This document shows, one piece after another, positions 14,787-23,537 of a stretch of DNA of 64,000 nucleotides. A program made the translations under genes and the position numbers. The stretch's first letter is position 1. Every line of letters starts with the position of its first letter. Under the pieces are notes generated by a model. The model made no database searches, was not told the DNA's origin, and saw only the letters and a list, made by a program, of their open reading frames with translations. Origin of the DNA: Thermoleophilales bacterium (lineage in GTDB: Bacteria > Actinomycetota > Thermoleophilia > Solirubrobacterales > 70-9); assembly GCA_020636955.1 (NCBI GenBank), contig JACJWY010000013.1, forward strand, positions 1-64,000, in the 5' to 3' direction.

Positions 14787-17195
14787 GTGGAAGAAAAGTC
14801 TGTCCGTCGAGGTTTTCTGCTCAGCAAAGGCTGGCTGCAAGCCGTTGTCATCGTCATGTTGCTCGGATTCACGGTGCTCGGAATCCTTGCCTACAAGACC
14901 TATGAAGATGGCGCCCCGGTACCGGTAAAGGTCTTCGACCCGCAGGGCCAGTTGCTGTTCGACGGTGACGATGTGTCGGCCGGCCAGCAGGTCTTCCTGC
15001 ACAACGGCCTCATGGAATACGGGTCCGTGTTTGGTCACGGTGCCTACCTCGGCCCGGACTACACCGCGGATTACCTGCGCCGCTCGTCGAACATCGCGAT
15101 CGCCGGGAACGGCGGGCCACCGGTCGACCAGGACGGGATGGAAATCGACGGGTCGGATTCCCGCCCCGACCCGGCCGGTGACGTCGCCCGACAAAAGACG
15201 ATCGATCAGTTTCGCGACAACCAGTACGACGAAGACAGCGGCGAGCTGACCCTGAGCCAGACCCAGGCCGATGCTTTCCGGAAACTGATCCCGTACTACA
15301 CGCGGTACTTCTCGGTCGACGACACCGAGCACGGCCTGCGCCCCGAAGCGATTACGGATCCACAGGACCTGCGGAATCTGACCGCTTTCTTCGCCTGGAC
15401 GGCCTGGGCGGCGGCAGCCGACCGGCCCGGCAAGAACTACTCGTACACGAACAACTGGCCGTCCGAGCCAAGGGTCGACAACAAACCGACGGCGAATGCC
15501 CTGGTCTGGTCGGCGATCTCCCTGATCGCCCTGCTCGGCGGCATCGGCCTGCTCTTCGGTGCTTTCGGCCGTTACCGCGACCTCGGCTGGCACGGACGCG
15601 AGCAGACCGTCGTGTCATTCAGAGATCCGTCCACGGTCTCTCTCACTCCTGGTCAGAAGTCAACCGCCTGGTTCTTCTTCGTGATGGCAGTCCTGTTTTT
15701 GATCCAGTGTTTTGTCGGGGCGGCAGTGCAGCACTACCGGGCTGAACTCACCAGCTTTTTCGGCTTCGACCTGGCCGTGATCCTGCCCTACAACCTGCTG
15801 CGTACCTGGCATGTCCAGCTCTCCATCTTCTGGGTTGCGACCTCTTTCGTCGCGGCCGGAATCTTCCTTGCCCCGATGATCGCCCGGCGCGAACCCAAGG
15901 GGCAGGGAAAGCTCGGGTATTTCCTCCTGATCGCCCTCGCGGTGGTCGTCTTCGGCACCTTGATCGGCTCGTATCTGGGCATTCACGGCGTGCTCGAGGA
16001 TGCCGCGACCAACTGGTTCGGGCTTCAGGGCTTCGAATATCTCGATCTCGCCCGTCTCTGGCAGGTGCTGCTGGTGGTCGGACTCGTGCTCTGGGCTTAC
16101 ATGCTGTTCCGGGTAATGCGCTCGCGGCTGAGGAGCGAACACCCGGGCAACATGCCCTGGCTCTTCTTCCTCGCGGCCTGCGCGATTCCGGCCTTTTATG
16201 CGGTCGGCCTGCTCGCCCAGACCTATGAACAATTCTCGGTCACCGAGTTCTGGCGTTTCTGGGTGGTCCACCTCTGGGTCGAGGACTTCCTCGAAATCTT
16301 CACCACGGTGATGGTCGCCTACATGTTCGTGCTGCTCGGGGTAGTGCGAGAAAGGGTGGCGCTGATGGTGATCCTGCTAGACATCGGGCTCTATTCGGTC
16401 GGTGGAGTGGTCGGCACCATGCATCACCTCTACTTCTCCGGAACCCCATCCGAACACATGGCGCTCGGCGCCTTCTTCTCGGCGATCGAAGTTGTGCCGC
16501 TCACCTTCCTCACGGTGGAGGCCTGGTCGTTCCTGCAGCTCGGGGCCAACCAGGAATCGAAATCGGAAACCGAATTTCCCCATCGCTGGGCGGTCATGTT
16601 CCTGGTCGCGGTCGGCTTCTGGAACTTCCTCGGGGCCGGAGTGTTCGGCTTTCTGGTCAATCTGCCGATCGTCTCCTACTACGAGATCGGCACCGCCCTG
16701 ACCGCCAACCACGCCCATGCGGCGATGATGGGCGTCTACGGCATGCTGGCGATCGGCCTGTCGCTGTTCTGCCTCCGGTACATGATCCCTTCGAAGAAGT
16801 GGCCCGACAAGTGGGCGAAGGTCAGCTTCTGGGGCACCAATATCGGCCTCGCCTGGATGTGTTTCGCGACGCTGCTGCCGCTGGGGATCATGCAGCTCTA
16901 CAAGTCGGTCAACGACGGGTATTTCGAAGCCCGCCAGTTTGACTTCCTGACCGACAAGACGGCCAACATGCTCGAATGGTTGCGGCTCCCAGGCGATCTG
17001 GTCTTCATCATTTTCGGGGCCATACCGGTGCTCTATATCTGTTTCCTCGGGGTCAAGTACACGATCGCCCGTCGCGGGGAAGGGGACGGCGAAGGAGAAG
17101 CCGACGCCGAGCTCTTTACGGTGATCTCGGGCACCTCGATGGAAGACGAACCGCCGGACATGCCCGCCCGGCCCGAGCCGACCCCGGGAACTTGA
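14787..17195 (+). CDS. norZ: Quinol-dependent nitric oxide reductase (qNOR)
   Basis: A single-subunit NO reductase of 802 residues (haem-copper oxidase superfamily) reducing 2 NO to N2O with quinol. The N-terminal helix and a periplasmic domain (GQQVFLHNGLMEYGSVFGHGAYLGPDYTADYL) match the fused cytochrome-c-like domain of qNOR, without a haem c motif. The catalytic part has about 12-13 helices with metal-ligand histidines in RTWHVQLSIFW, TMHHLYFSG (FeB ligands) and NHAHAAMMGVYGML, and the glutamate in EDFLEIFTTVM. A longer frame exists from 14700. The GTG at 14787 is chosen because GGAAGGAG lies just upstream. Probable role: detoxifying NO. It is followed with a 4-base overlap by a small membrane protein. 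Confidence 0.96.
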   Translation: MEEKSVRRGFLLSKGWLQAVVIVMLLGFTVLGILAYKTYEDGAPVPVKVFDPQGQLLFDGDDVSAGQQVFLHNGLMEYGSVFGHGAYLGPDYTADYLRRSSNIAIAGNGGPPVDQDGMEIDGSDSRPDPAGDVARQKTIDQFRDNQYDEDSGELTLSQTQADAFRKLIPYYTRYFSVDDTEHGLRPEAITDPQDLRNLTAFFAWTAWAAAADRPGKNYSYTNNWPSEPRVDNKPTANALVWSAISLIALLGGIGLLFGAFGRYRDLGWHGREQTVVSFRDPSTVSLTPGQKSTAWFFFVMAVLFLIQCFVGAAVQHYRAELTSFFGFDLAVILPYNLLRTWHVQLSIFWVATSFVAAGIFLAPMIARREPKGQGKLGYFLLIALAVVVFGTLIGSYLGIHGVLEDAATNWFGLQGFEYLDLARLWQVLLVVGLVLWAYMLFRVMRSRLRSEHPGNMPWLFFLAACAIPAFYAVGLLAQTYEQFSVTEFWRFWVVHLWVEDFLEIFTTVMVAYMFVLLGVVRERVALMVILLDIGLYSVGGVVGTMHHLYFSGTPSEHMALGAFFSAIEVVPLTFLTVEAWSFLQLGANQESKSETEFPHRWAVMFLVAVGFWNFLGAGVFGFLVNLPIVSYYEIGTALTANHAHAAMMGVYGMLAIGLSLFCLRYMIPSKKWPDKWAKVSFWGTNIGLAWMCFATLLPLGIMQLYKSVNDGYFEARQFDFLTDKTANMLEWLRLPGDLVFIIFGAIPVLYICFLGVKYTIARRGEGDGEGEADAELFTVISGTSMEDEPPDMPARPEPTPGT

Positions 17196-17752
17196 ACACC
17201 GAAGTCCTTCTCGCCGGCGGTTACGGGGTCCTGCTGCTGGCCGGGGCGATGGTCCTCGAATGGCTTTCGCGCCACACCCACAACCGCTCCCAGGCCTGGC
17301 GGACCTCGGGTTTCGATTACGACGCCCAGCATGACTTTTGGGTCTGCCACAAGGGCGAGCAGCTCTGGCCGGCCGAGTTCGACCGGGAAAAGAGGCTGGT
17401 TCGCTACCGGGCCAAGGCGGCAGTCTGCAATGCCTGTCCGGCCAAGGGTGACTGCACGGATTCAAATCACGGCCGGGAGATCACCAGGGCCGTCGATTCC
17501 TGGCCGCATTCAGAGGCGGGCAGGTTTCACCGCGCGATCGCCGTGATGCTGGTCCTGCTGGCTGCCTGCGAGTTGGGAGTGGTCCTGATCCGAAACCACG
17601 ATCCGGTCGAGATCGCTGTGCTGCTGCCCTTGCTGTGGGTCTCGGTAGTCGCGCTCTGGTGGCTGGCCCGCGATCTGGTCCGGACCCCGGACGGCTTCCC
17701 GGAAGCGATGCCTGCCCACGGCAACCGGATCGGGAGAAACAAACAGACTTGA
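17192..17752 (+). CDS. Membrane protein with transposase-type zinc ribbon, coupled to NO reductase
   Basis: A 186-residue protein starting at a TTG that overlaps the NO reductase stop (TTGA), so translation is coupled. One N-terminal helix (VLLAGGYGVLLLAGAMVLEWL) precedes a soluble segment with Tyr-Arg-Ala-Lys-x3-Cys-x2-Cys-x5-Cys (RYRAKAAVCNACPAKGDC) and an upstream Cys-His in FWVCHKGEQLWP. This pattern resembles the zinc ribbon of IS1182-like transposases, here without any DDE domain. Two more helices follow (AVMLVLLAACELGVVLI and VAVLLPLLWVSVVALWWL-like stretches). A role in assembly or electron supply to the NO reductase is possible, but only from gene order. Confidence 0.7.
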   Translation: MNTEVLLAGGYGVLLLAGAMVLEWLSRHTHNRSQAWRTSGFDYDAQHDFWVCHKGEQLWPAEFDREKRLVRYRAKAAVCNACPAKGDCTDSNHGREITRAVDSWPHSEAGRFHRAIAVMLVLLAACELGVVLIRNHDPVEIAVLLPLLWVSVVALWWLARDLVRTPDGFPEAMPAHGNRIGRNKQT

Positions 17753-17783
17753 AGTTATTCGCTCTATGTGCGGATAACTTCAA
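17749..17783. terminator. AT-rich inverted repeat between convergent genes
   Basis: TTGAAGTTAT at 17749-17758 and ATAACTTCAA at 17774-17783 pair perfectly. They are extended inward by CGC/GCG after one mismatch, around a 7-base loop. It lies between the convergent ends of the NO-reductase partner (stop inside the repeat) and HMG-CoA reductase. It probably acts as a two-way terminator, though there is no T-run and the arms are unusually AT-rich for this genome. Confidence 0.5.
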
Positions 17784-17800
17784 CGCTGTGTAGCGCGCGG

Positions 17801-18985
17801 CTAGCGGTTGCGACCGAGCTCGTCATGCGCTTCGACCCACTCGTCGGCGACCACGGCGGAGCCGAGTGAAAGGTCGCCGCAGAGCACGGTCGCGGCGATG
17901 ATCTCGGCCAGCTTGTTGACCTTGCCGGGACCGTCGCAGCCGAGCACCTTCAGACACTCGCTCTGGGTCGGCAGGGCGGTGCCGCCACCGTAGGTTGCGA
18001 CGATCAGCGCAGGCAGGGTGATCGAGTAGTAGTAGTCGGCGTTCTCACCCCTCAGTTCGGTGTAACCGATCGCCGCCTGCGATTCAGCCACATTTGCCTC
18101 GTCCTGTCCGGTTGCGATGTAAACGGCGGCGATGCCGTTGGCGGGATGGGGTGTGTTGGCCGAACTGCCGGAAAGCATCGCCCCCTGGTTGGAAATCTGA
18201 CGGGCCTGGAAGACCTGGCGCGAGGTGACTCGCATGTGCTTCTCGAGGATCTCCGAAGAAATCTGGACCTCGGCGATCACGCGCTTGCCGCGGGTTTTCA
18301 GCTTGTTGATGTGGGAGTGCTTCTTGTCGGTCGAAAGCTGCGCGTCCAGCATGTAATCCATCAAGGGCGGGTGATGGGACTTGATCCATTCGCAGGCCGC
18401 CCAGGTCGCCTTGCTGACCATGTTCTGGCCCGCCGCATCCCCCGTCGTGTAATCGAAGCGGGTATAGACGAAGCGGCTGGCGTGGTAGCGCTCGATCTCG
18501 ATCAGCTTGCCGGTCGAGGTCGTCGACTCCGCGGCCGCTCTCACCTCGTCGTAATTCTCGTCCAGCCAGCCCACGAACTCTTTCGCTTCCCGGGCCGAGT
18601 CGAAGATGAAAGCCGGGGCCCGCTGCATGCGGTCATCGACGATCGTGGTCTTGACTCCGCCCGCTTCGGCGACCATTTTCATGCCCCGGCTGTAGGAGGC
18701 AACCAGAGTTCCCTCGGTCGTCGCCATCGGTACGTAGAACTCGCCCTTCGCGTGTTCGCCATCGACCAGCAGCGGACCGGCCAGGCCGATCGGCATCTGC
18801 GCGACCCCGATGAAATTCTCGATATTGCCCGGCAGGACCGAAGGGTCAAAGGAGTACTGGCCGACGTGCTCGAGCTCGGCACCGGTCTGCTCGGCGACCA
18901 GCCTGCGGCGCGCCTCGGCCGCCTCCCGGCTGTAGTCGTTTTCAGGGTCGCGGGGAATCCGGGGCAGACTCATGCCGCGCACCAT
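17801..18985 (-). CDS. HMG-CoA reductase, class I type
   Basis: A 394-residue 3-hydroxy-3-methylglutaryl-CoA reductase (HMG-CoA + 2 NADPH to mevalonate). Seen: the substrate-binding ENFIGVAQMPIGLAGPL (about residue 57), catalytic Glu in ATTEGTLVAS, GDAAGQNMVSKAT (cofactor region), catalytic Lys in STDKKHSHIN, catalytic Asp in ATGQDEANVAES, and a C-terminal His in EAHDELGRNR that lines up with the class I catalytic histidine. The form is soluble, lacking membrane anchors. No other mevalonate-pathway gene is in view. ATG at 18985 has GGGG just upstream, while ATG at 18973 is an alternative. The start is 47 bases from the divergent peroxidase gene. Confidence 0.92.
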   Translation of the reverse strand: MVRGMSLPRIPRDPENDYSREAAEARRRLVAEQTGAELEHVGQYSFDPSVLPGNIENFIGVAQMPIGLAGPLLVDGEHAKGEFYVPMATTEGTLVASYSRGMKMVAEAGGVKTTIVDDRMQRAPAFIFDSAREAKEFVGWLDENYDEVRAAAESTTSTGKLIEIERYHASRFVYTRFDYTTGDAAGQNMVSKATWAACEWIKSHHPPLMDYMLDAQLSTDKKHSHINKLKTRGKRVIAEVQISSEILEKHMRVTSRQVFQARQISNQGAMLSGSSANTPHPANGIAAVYIATGQDEANVAESQAAIGYTELRGENADYYYSITLPALIVATYGGGTALPTQSECLKVLGCDGPGKVNKLAEIIAATVLCGDLSLGSAVVADEWVEAHDELGRNR

Positions 18986-19032
18986 ATCCCCGATCCGTCG
19001 CAGGGTGTCCGATCCGGCGCTAGGATCCGGCT

Positions 19033-19515
19033 ATGAGCGATAGCGAGCGCCCGGTCGTCCTGACCGGAACCATGAAACGGCTGAACGGCACCGAGCAGGA
19101 CCTGGGGGAGTACGTGGGTAGCGTGACCCTGGTCGTGAACACCGCCAGCAAATGCGGGCTCACCCCGCAGTTCGAGGCCCTGCAGGCGATTTACGCCGAC
19201 CGGAAAGATCAGGGCTTCACGATCCTCGGCTTCCCGGCTAACGATTTTCTCGAGCAGGAACCAGGCACTGCCGACGAGATCGCCGAGTTCTGTCAGATCA
19301 ATTACGGGGTCGAATTCCCGATGTTCGAGAAGAGCACCGTGGTCGGTGACGAGGCCAACCCGCTCTTCACCGAACTGGCGGCCCAGTCGGAGCAGCCGGA
19401 ATGGAACTTCGCCAAGTACCTGATCGACCGAGACGGAAAGCTGGTCAGGAAGTTCCCGGCCCCGACCGCCCCGGACGATCCCGAAATAATCGAAGCGATC
19501 GAGGCGCAACTTTAG
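19033..19515 (+). CDS. Glutathione peroxidase-family thiol peroxidase
   Basis: A 160-residue thioredoxin-fold peroxidase. Family hallmarks: NTASKCGLTPQFEALQ with the peroxidatic Cys around residue 41, LGFPANDFLEQEPG (conserved FPxNxFxxQEPG), and WNFAKYLIDRDGKLVRKF with the Trp-Asn of the catalytic tetrad. It uses cysteine rather than selenocysteine. In actinobacteria lacking glutathione such enzymes are usually thioredoxin-dependent. Start ATG has AGGA seven bases upstream. It lies divergent from HMG-CoA reductase and about 100 bases before a secreted propeller gene. Confidence 0.93.
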   Translation: MSDSERPVVLTGTMKRLNGTEQDLGEYVGSVTLVVNTASKCGLTPQFEALQAIYADRKDQGFTILGFPANDFLEQEPGTADEIAEFCQINYGVEFPMFEKSTVVGDEANPLFTELAAQSEQPEWNFAKYLIDRDGKLVRKFPAPTAPDDPEIIEAIEAQL

Positions 19516-19616
19516 GGACGGTTTCCGTTTCCTGGAAGAAAGGCGGCATCCCGTCCGTCTGGTTCGCAACGATAAAACGGGATCTCCCGGAAAGAACTCC
19601 GGGAAGGGGAAGGCGG

Positions 19617-21266
19617 ATGAAGATGGGAAGGGTCGGCAAAGGGAGCTACAGGGCAAGGGTAATGGCCTCCGCACTGGTGCTGTTCGGGGCGGCCGGAACC
19701 TTGTTGGCGGCGTTTGCGCCCGAAGCGTCGGCCCAAAGGCTGCTTTTCGGTCGTGACCTGATCTCGGGTAACGCCGCGGTCATGGAGATCGGTACCTGGA
19801 AGATCTCCGAGCCGGAGATAGAACTGGGTCAGTTCCCCACGGGCGTGTACCTGAATCCGGATCGGGACCAGGCCTACATCACCAAGTACGTCGATCCGAA
19901 CGTGTCCGTGGTCGACCTCGCTACCAACACTCTGATCGGCCCGGGCATACTCCCCGAAGAGGACGATGTTCTGCGGATACTCGGTGTGGCTTTCACAACG
20001 AATGGCTCCCGGGCATTCATGGTGGTGGACAGGGCGGGAAATCCTCAGGCCATATCGGTCATCGACACGAACAATCAATCCCTTGTCGGGCAGCCTGTGG
20101 TGTTGCACAACGGTGGAGGGCTGAACGCCGAACCTCTGGTTAGTCCAAACGGGCGCAGACTCTATGTATCTACTGCTGGGCCCGATGAGGTGCTGGTCTT
20201 CGACACGGACACGATGGCCCTGAATGGGCCGGCGATACCGACCGGTTTATTTGTCAACGACCTCGCAATGTCTCCAGATGGCTCCCAGCTGTACACGGCG
20301 AACGGGGGACTTAACACAATCAGCATCCTCGATACCGCTACCAGGACTGCCGCTGGTGCCGATATCCCGATTCCCGGCTCCGCTGACTACATAACCCTCT
20401 CCAGGGATGGAAGCAGGGCTTATGTGAGTTGGGGAACCGGAGGGGGTGGAGGGCTGGCCGTCGTCAACCTGGATACCGGAACCGTCATCCAGCCGTCCGT
20501 GCCCGGGCTTGTGGATCCCGGAAAGCTTGCAATCCCCCCGACCGGCAATCTGGCCTACGTGGCTCACGGCGCCGACGGTGGCGACTCGCGTCGGCTCGCA
20601 ACGATCAATCTCACGAGCAACAGCAAGGTGGGAAGCGACGTGGAAACCGACGGTGGATTCGGTCTGCTGGCCTTCCCGGGGGTCGAGTACGCGGGGCGGC
20701 CGATCCTGGGCAAACGATTCGTCGCCAGATCTGTTCGTGGCAAAGTGACCACCAGGTGCCGCGGGGATCGCAAGTTCAGGCCACTTCGCGAAGCCAAAAC
20801 GGTACCGGTCGGCTGTCTGGTCGACACCCGAAAGGGAACCGTGAGCCTGGTTTCGGCGACCGGCAAGACGGGAAGCTCGTCCGGGGCCCGGTTCCGGTTC
20901 GGTCTTTTCCGGGTTTCCCAGGCCAGAAAACCAAACGCACCCACCGTGCTGACCCTCAAGGGGTCGCTTGGCTGTCACGCTTCAGCCGGTTCGAGCATGT
21001 TGGCGGCGAGGGGTCTGGCTCCGCGGGCTGCCCACAGGCGCCGCGGTGGTCGCAGACTCTGGGGCTCAGGCAAGGGGCGCTACACCACCAAGGGCAAGTA
21101 CGGTTCTGCGTCGGTCCGCGGTACCACGTGGCTGGTTCAGGATCGATGCAACAAATCCAGCCTGTTCCGAGTCTTCAACGGGGAGGTTGCCGTGCGCGAC
21201 TTCATTCGCAAGCGGACGGTGCTCCTGCGGAAGGGTCAGAGTTATGTGGCCCGGGCCCGTCGCTAG
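19617..21266 (+). CDS. Secreted beta-propeller protein with FecR-like C-terminus
   Basis: A 549-residue exported protein. Start ATG at 19617 follows GGGGAAGG and gives a signal peptide ending EASA-Q. Residues ~35-360 form YVTN-type propeller repeats: repeated phrases of the form VSVVDLATNTLIG, ISVIDTNNQSLVG, LVFDTDTMALNG, ISILDTATRTAAG and LAVVNLDTGTVI, spaced about 45 residues apart. The C-terminal ~180 residues are basic, with paired cysteines, and end in FNGEVAVRDFIRKRTVLLRKGQSYVA. This resembles a FecR-like beta fold common at the ends of secreted actinobacterial proteins. Function is unknown; binding or scaffolding at the cell surface is likely. Confidence 0.75.
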   Translation: MKMGRVGKGSYRARVMASALVLFGAAGTLLAAFAPEASAQRLLFGRDLISGNAAVMEIGTWKISEPEIELGQFPTGVYLNPDRDQAYITKYVDPNVSVVDLATNTLIGPGILPEEDDVLRILGVAFTTNGSRAFMVVDRAGNPQAISVIDTNNQSLVGQPVVLHNGGGLNAEPLVSPNGRRLYVSTAGPDEVLVFDTDTMALNGPAIPTGLFVNDLAMSPDGSQLYTANGGLNTISILDTATRTAAGADIPIPGSADYITLSRDGSRAYVSWGTGGGGGLAVVNLDTGTVIQPSVPGLVDPGKLAIPPTGNLAYVAHGADGGDSRRLATINLTSNSKVGSDVETDGGFGLLAFPGVEYAGRPILGKRFVARSVRGKVTTRCRGDRKFRPLREAKTVPVGCLVDTRKGTVSLVSATGKTGSSSGARFRFGLFRVSQARKPNAPTVLTLKGSLGCHASAGSSMLAARGLAPRAAHRRRGGRRLWGSGKGRYTTKGKYGSASVRGTTWLVQDRCNKSSLFRVFNGEVAVRDFIRKRTVLLRKGQSYVARARR

Positions 21267-21365
21267 ACGATTCAAACCGTTCTTGATCCTTTCGCTGACG
21301 ATGCAGACATGCTCCTCCGGGTCGGTTAGGTTTTGTCCACTTGTCACGACTGGACAGGAGGAGAG

Positions 21366-22565
21366 ATGGCGAAGGTTCTTTGCGTTCTGTACGACGACCC
21401 GGTTGACGGGTATCCGCCGCAGTACGCGCGCGATGACATCCCGACGCTCGAGAAGTATCCGGACGGGCAGAGCATGCCCTCGCCCTCGACGGTCGATTTC
21501 ACGCCGGGCGAGCTGCTCGGCTGCGTCTCCGGCGAGCTCGGACTGAGGAAGTTCCTCGAGGATGCCGGACACGAACTAGTCGTCACCTCGGACAAGGACG
21601 GGGAAGGATCGGCCTTCGAGCGCGAGCTGGTCGATTCGGACGTGGTCATCTCGCAGCCGTTCTGGCCTGCCTACCTGACCGCCGAGCGGATCGCCTCCGC
21701 TCCGAACCTGAAGCTTGCGATCACCGCCGGCATCGGCTCCGACCATGTCGACCTCCAGGCGGCGATGGATGCCGGGATCACGGTCGCCGAAGTCACCTAC
21801 TGCAACAGCATCAGTGTGGCCGAGCACGTCGCCATGTCGATCCTCGTGCTGGTCCGCAACTTCGTTCCTTCACATCAGATCGTGCTCGACGGAGGCTGGA
21901 ACATCGCCGATGCGGTTTCCCGTTCTTATGACCTCGAAGGTATGCAGGTCGGCACGGTGGCGGCGGGAAGGATCGGTCTCGGGGTGCTGCGCCGGCTGGC
22001 CCCGTTCGACGTCGGCCTCCATTACATGGACCGATACCGACTGCCGGCCGAGGTGGAAGCAGAGCTCAACCTGACCCACCATGAGACGGTCGAGTCGCTG
22101 GTCGAGGTCTGCGACGTGGTGACCATCAACTGCCCGCTTCATCCGGAGACCGAGCATCTCTTCGACGCGGAGATGATCGGGAAAATGAAGCGCGGCGCTT
22201 ACCTGATCAACACGGCCCGCGGCAAGATCTGTGACCGGGACGCGGTCGCCAGCGCTCTCGAGAGCGGGCATCTGGCCGGCTATGCGGGAGATGTCTGGTT
22301 CCCGCAGCCTGCCCCGGCGGATCACCCCTGGCGAGCGATGCCGCATAACGGCATGACCCCGCACATCTCCGGTTCCTCGCTTTCGGCCCAGGCCCGGTAT
22401 GCGGCCGGCACCCGGGAGATCCTCGAATGCTGGATGGGGGAAAGGCCGATCCGGGACGAGTATTTGATCGTCGAGGGTGGCAACCTGGCCGGCACCGGCG
22501 CCCATTCATACAGCGCCGGCAATGCGACTTCCGGTTCCGAGGAAGCCGCCCGGTTCAGCGGGTAA
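21366..22565 (+). CDS. fdh: NAD-dependent formate dehydrogenase
   Basis: A 399-residue D-2-hydroxyacid-dehydrogenase-family enzyme that oxidises formate to CO2 with NAD. Both the start (MAKVLCVLYDDPVDGYPP) and many blocks closely follow the well-studied Pseudomonas sp. 101 enzyme. Key residues: Asn147 (TYCNSIS), Arg285 (NTARGKICD), Gln314 (FPQPAP) and His333 (TPHISG). These correspond to Asn146, Arg284, Gln313 and His332 of the known enzyme. GTVAAGRIG is the nucleotide loop, and Asp222 followed by Arg predicts NAD over NADP. ATG at 21366 follows AGGAGGAG. Likely role: energy from formate, or the last step of formaldehyde oxidation together with the dehydrogenase at 31793. Confidence 0.96.
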   Translation: MAKVLCVLYDDPVDGYPPQYARDDIPTLEKYPDGQSMPSPSTVDFTPGELLGCVSGELGLRKFLEDAGHELVVTSDKDGEGSAFERELVDSDVVISQPFWPAYLTAERIASAPNLKLAITAGIGSDHVDLQAAMDAGITVAEVTYCNSISVAEHVAMSILVLVRNFVPSHQIVLDGGWNIADAVSRSYDLEGMQVGTVAAGRIGLGVLRRLAPFDVGLHYMDRYRLPAEVEAELNLTHHETVESLVEVCDVVTINCPLHPETEHLFDAEMIGKMKRGAYLINTARGKICDRDAVASALESGHLAGYAGDVWFPQPAPADHPWRAMPHNGMTPHISGSSLSAQARYAAGTREILECWMGERPIRDEYLIVEGGNLAGTGAHSYSAGNATSGSEEAARFSG

Positions 22566-22586
22566 AGAAGCCGCCCTGTTGAGCAA

Positions 22587-22609
22587 GCGGGGCCGCCGGG
22601 CGGCCCCGC
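22587..22609. terminator. Bidirectional terminator hairpin
   Basis: A perfect 10-pair stem (GCGGGGCCGC / GCGGCCCCGC) with a CGG loop lies between the convergent ends of the formate dehydrogenase (22565) and HugZ-like (22626) genes. No clear T-run follows on either strand. Confidence 0.65.
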
Positions 22610-22625
22610 AGGCGCGAGACCTTGT

Positions 22626-23474
22626 TCAGGAGCCGAGCTTCTGGCGGGCGCGGCGGGCCAGATCCACCGTGGCGGCGCGCAGCCCGCCAGGGGTGTCGAT
22701 CCGGTCGGTGAAGCTGACCCGGCCGGCTTTCTCGCCTTCGGCGGTGACCAGCTGCAGGTCCAGCCCGTAACGGTCGGCCCTCTCGCAGCTCGCCTCGCTG
22801 ATCCCGGGAAGGTCGATGAAGGCCTGGGCCATCGCCAGCAGCGCGTCGGGATGGTCGGCATTCAGATGGGCAACTGCATCCGGCACCTGCGGCTGGACCG
22901 GATCGGCCTCGGCGTTCCGGTAGTCCTCGGCGGTGGCCGAATCCATGCGACCGTAGCCGCCGACCCAGCGAACCCGGTCCACTTCTAGGATCCAGAAGGA
23001 GAAGTCGTTGAAGTCCGCGTACATCGCGGCCGACGGCACCGCCTCGAGGTGGGCAGCCCGGGCCGAAGCCTCGTCCGGGTGCTCATCCGATCGCTTCACC
23101 TTGCCGGCCAGGGTCACCCGGCCACCGGCCAGAACCTCGCCCTTGTGGAAGGGGTCGGCGACCATCAGCGAAGCCTGCCGGTTGTTCTCGAGGTTGCGGG
23201 CGTGCTCGGCGAGGGTGGAGAGGCAGAACACCGGGCTGCCGTCATCCATTACCCCGTAGGTGACGAGCGAGGCCCAGGGGGTGCCGTCATCGCTCAGGGA
23301 GCCGAGCGTGCCGTGGGTCGCGTTGGCGACGATGGTCCGGGATTCCTCGGCGGCACTGCGGCGGCGTCCGCCGCGGGCGATCGGGGCCACGTCCGGAATC
23401 TTCGTGTCGGGGTTGACGTCATGCGTGCCGACGACTGCCCGTAGCTTCGGATCGATCTTGGTATCGGTGGCCAC
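22626..23474 (-). CDS. HugZ-like haem-iron utilisation protein
   Basis: A 282-residue protein with an FMN-binding split-barrel (pyridoxamine-phosphate-oxidase-like) domain. Seen: HGTLGSLSDDGTPWASLVTYGVMDDGSPVFCLSTLAEHARNL, then LMVADP...GRVTLAGKV. It is followed by a C-terminal DUF2470 domain (VAHLNADHPDALLAMAQAFI...). This order is that of HugZ/HutZ-type proteins, which bind and degrade haem. GTG at 23474 is chosen, with AAGGAAAG ten bases upstream; a longer frame to 23594 would cover the shared promoter. It is divergent from a haem-type ABC transporter, with an iron-box-like palindrome (23521-23534) between them. Role by context: releasing iron from imported haem. Confidence 0.83.
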   Translation of the reverse strand: MATDTKIDPKLRAVVGTHDVNPDTKIPDVAPIARGGRRRSAAEESRTIVANATHGTLGSLSDDGTPWASLVTYGVMDDGSPVFCLSTLAEHARNLENNRQASLMVADPFHKGEVLAGGRVTLAGKVKRSDEHPDEASARAAHLEAVPSAAMYADFNDFSFWILEVDRVRWVGGYGRMDSATAEDYRNAEADPVQPQVPDAVAHLNADHPDALLAMAQAFIDLPGISEASCERADRYGLDLQLVTAEGEKAGRVSFTDRIDTPGGLRAATVDLARRARQKLGS

Positions 23475-23508
23475 CGTTTTCTCGCTTTCCTTGATGAGGT
23501 CTGCTGCG

Positions 23509-23537
23509 TTGAGGGGGGTGTTAGGGTACCCTATCTT
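23509..23537 (+). promoter_or_regulatory. Promoter with overlapping IdeR/DtxR-like iron box
   Basis: TTGAGG (23509-23514) and TATCTT (23532-23537) are 17 bases apart and form a plausible promoter toward the haem transporter. TAGGGTACCCTA (23522-23533) is a perfect 12-base palindrome inside it. With neighbours, it follows the TTAGG...CCTA(A) pattern of IdeR/DtxR operators. The first gene starts about 100 bases downstream. Confidence 0.6.

Noticed and set aside
17749..17783. Resemblance to loxP or a dif site
   Set aside because: The arms point the opposite way from loxP and the centre does not fit dif. No recombinase gene is near.
9638..21320. GACATGCTCCTCCG shared by 9642-9655 and 21306-21319
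   Set aside because: A 14-base match is expected about a dozen times by chance in 64 kb on both strands, and the contexts differ.
21366..22565. Annotation as a phosphoglycerate dehydrogenase
   Set aside because: It belongs to the same superfamily, but the N-terminus, CNSIS, FPQPAP and TPHISG blocks are those of formate dehydrogenase.
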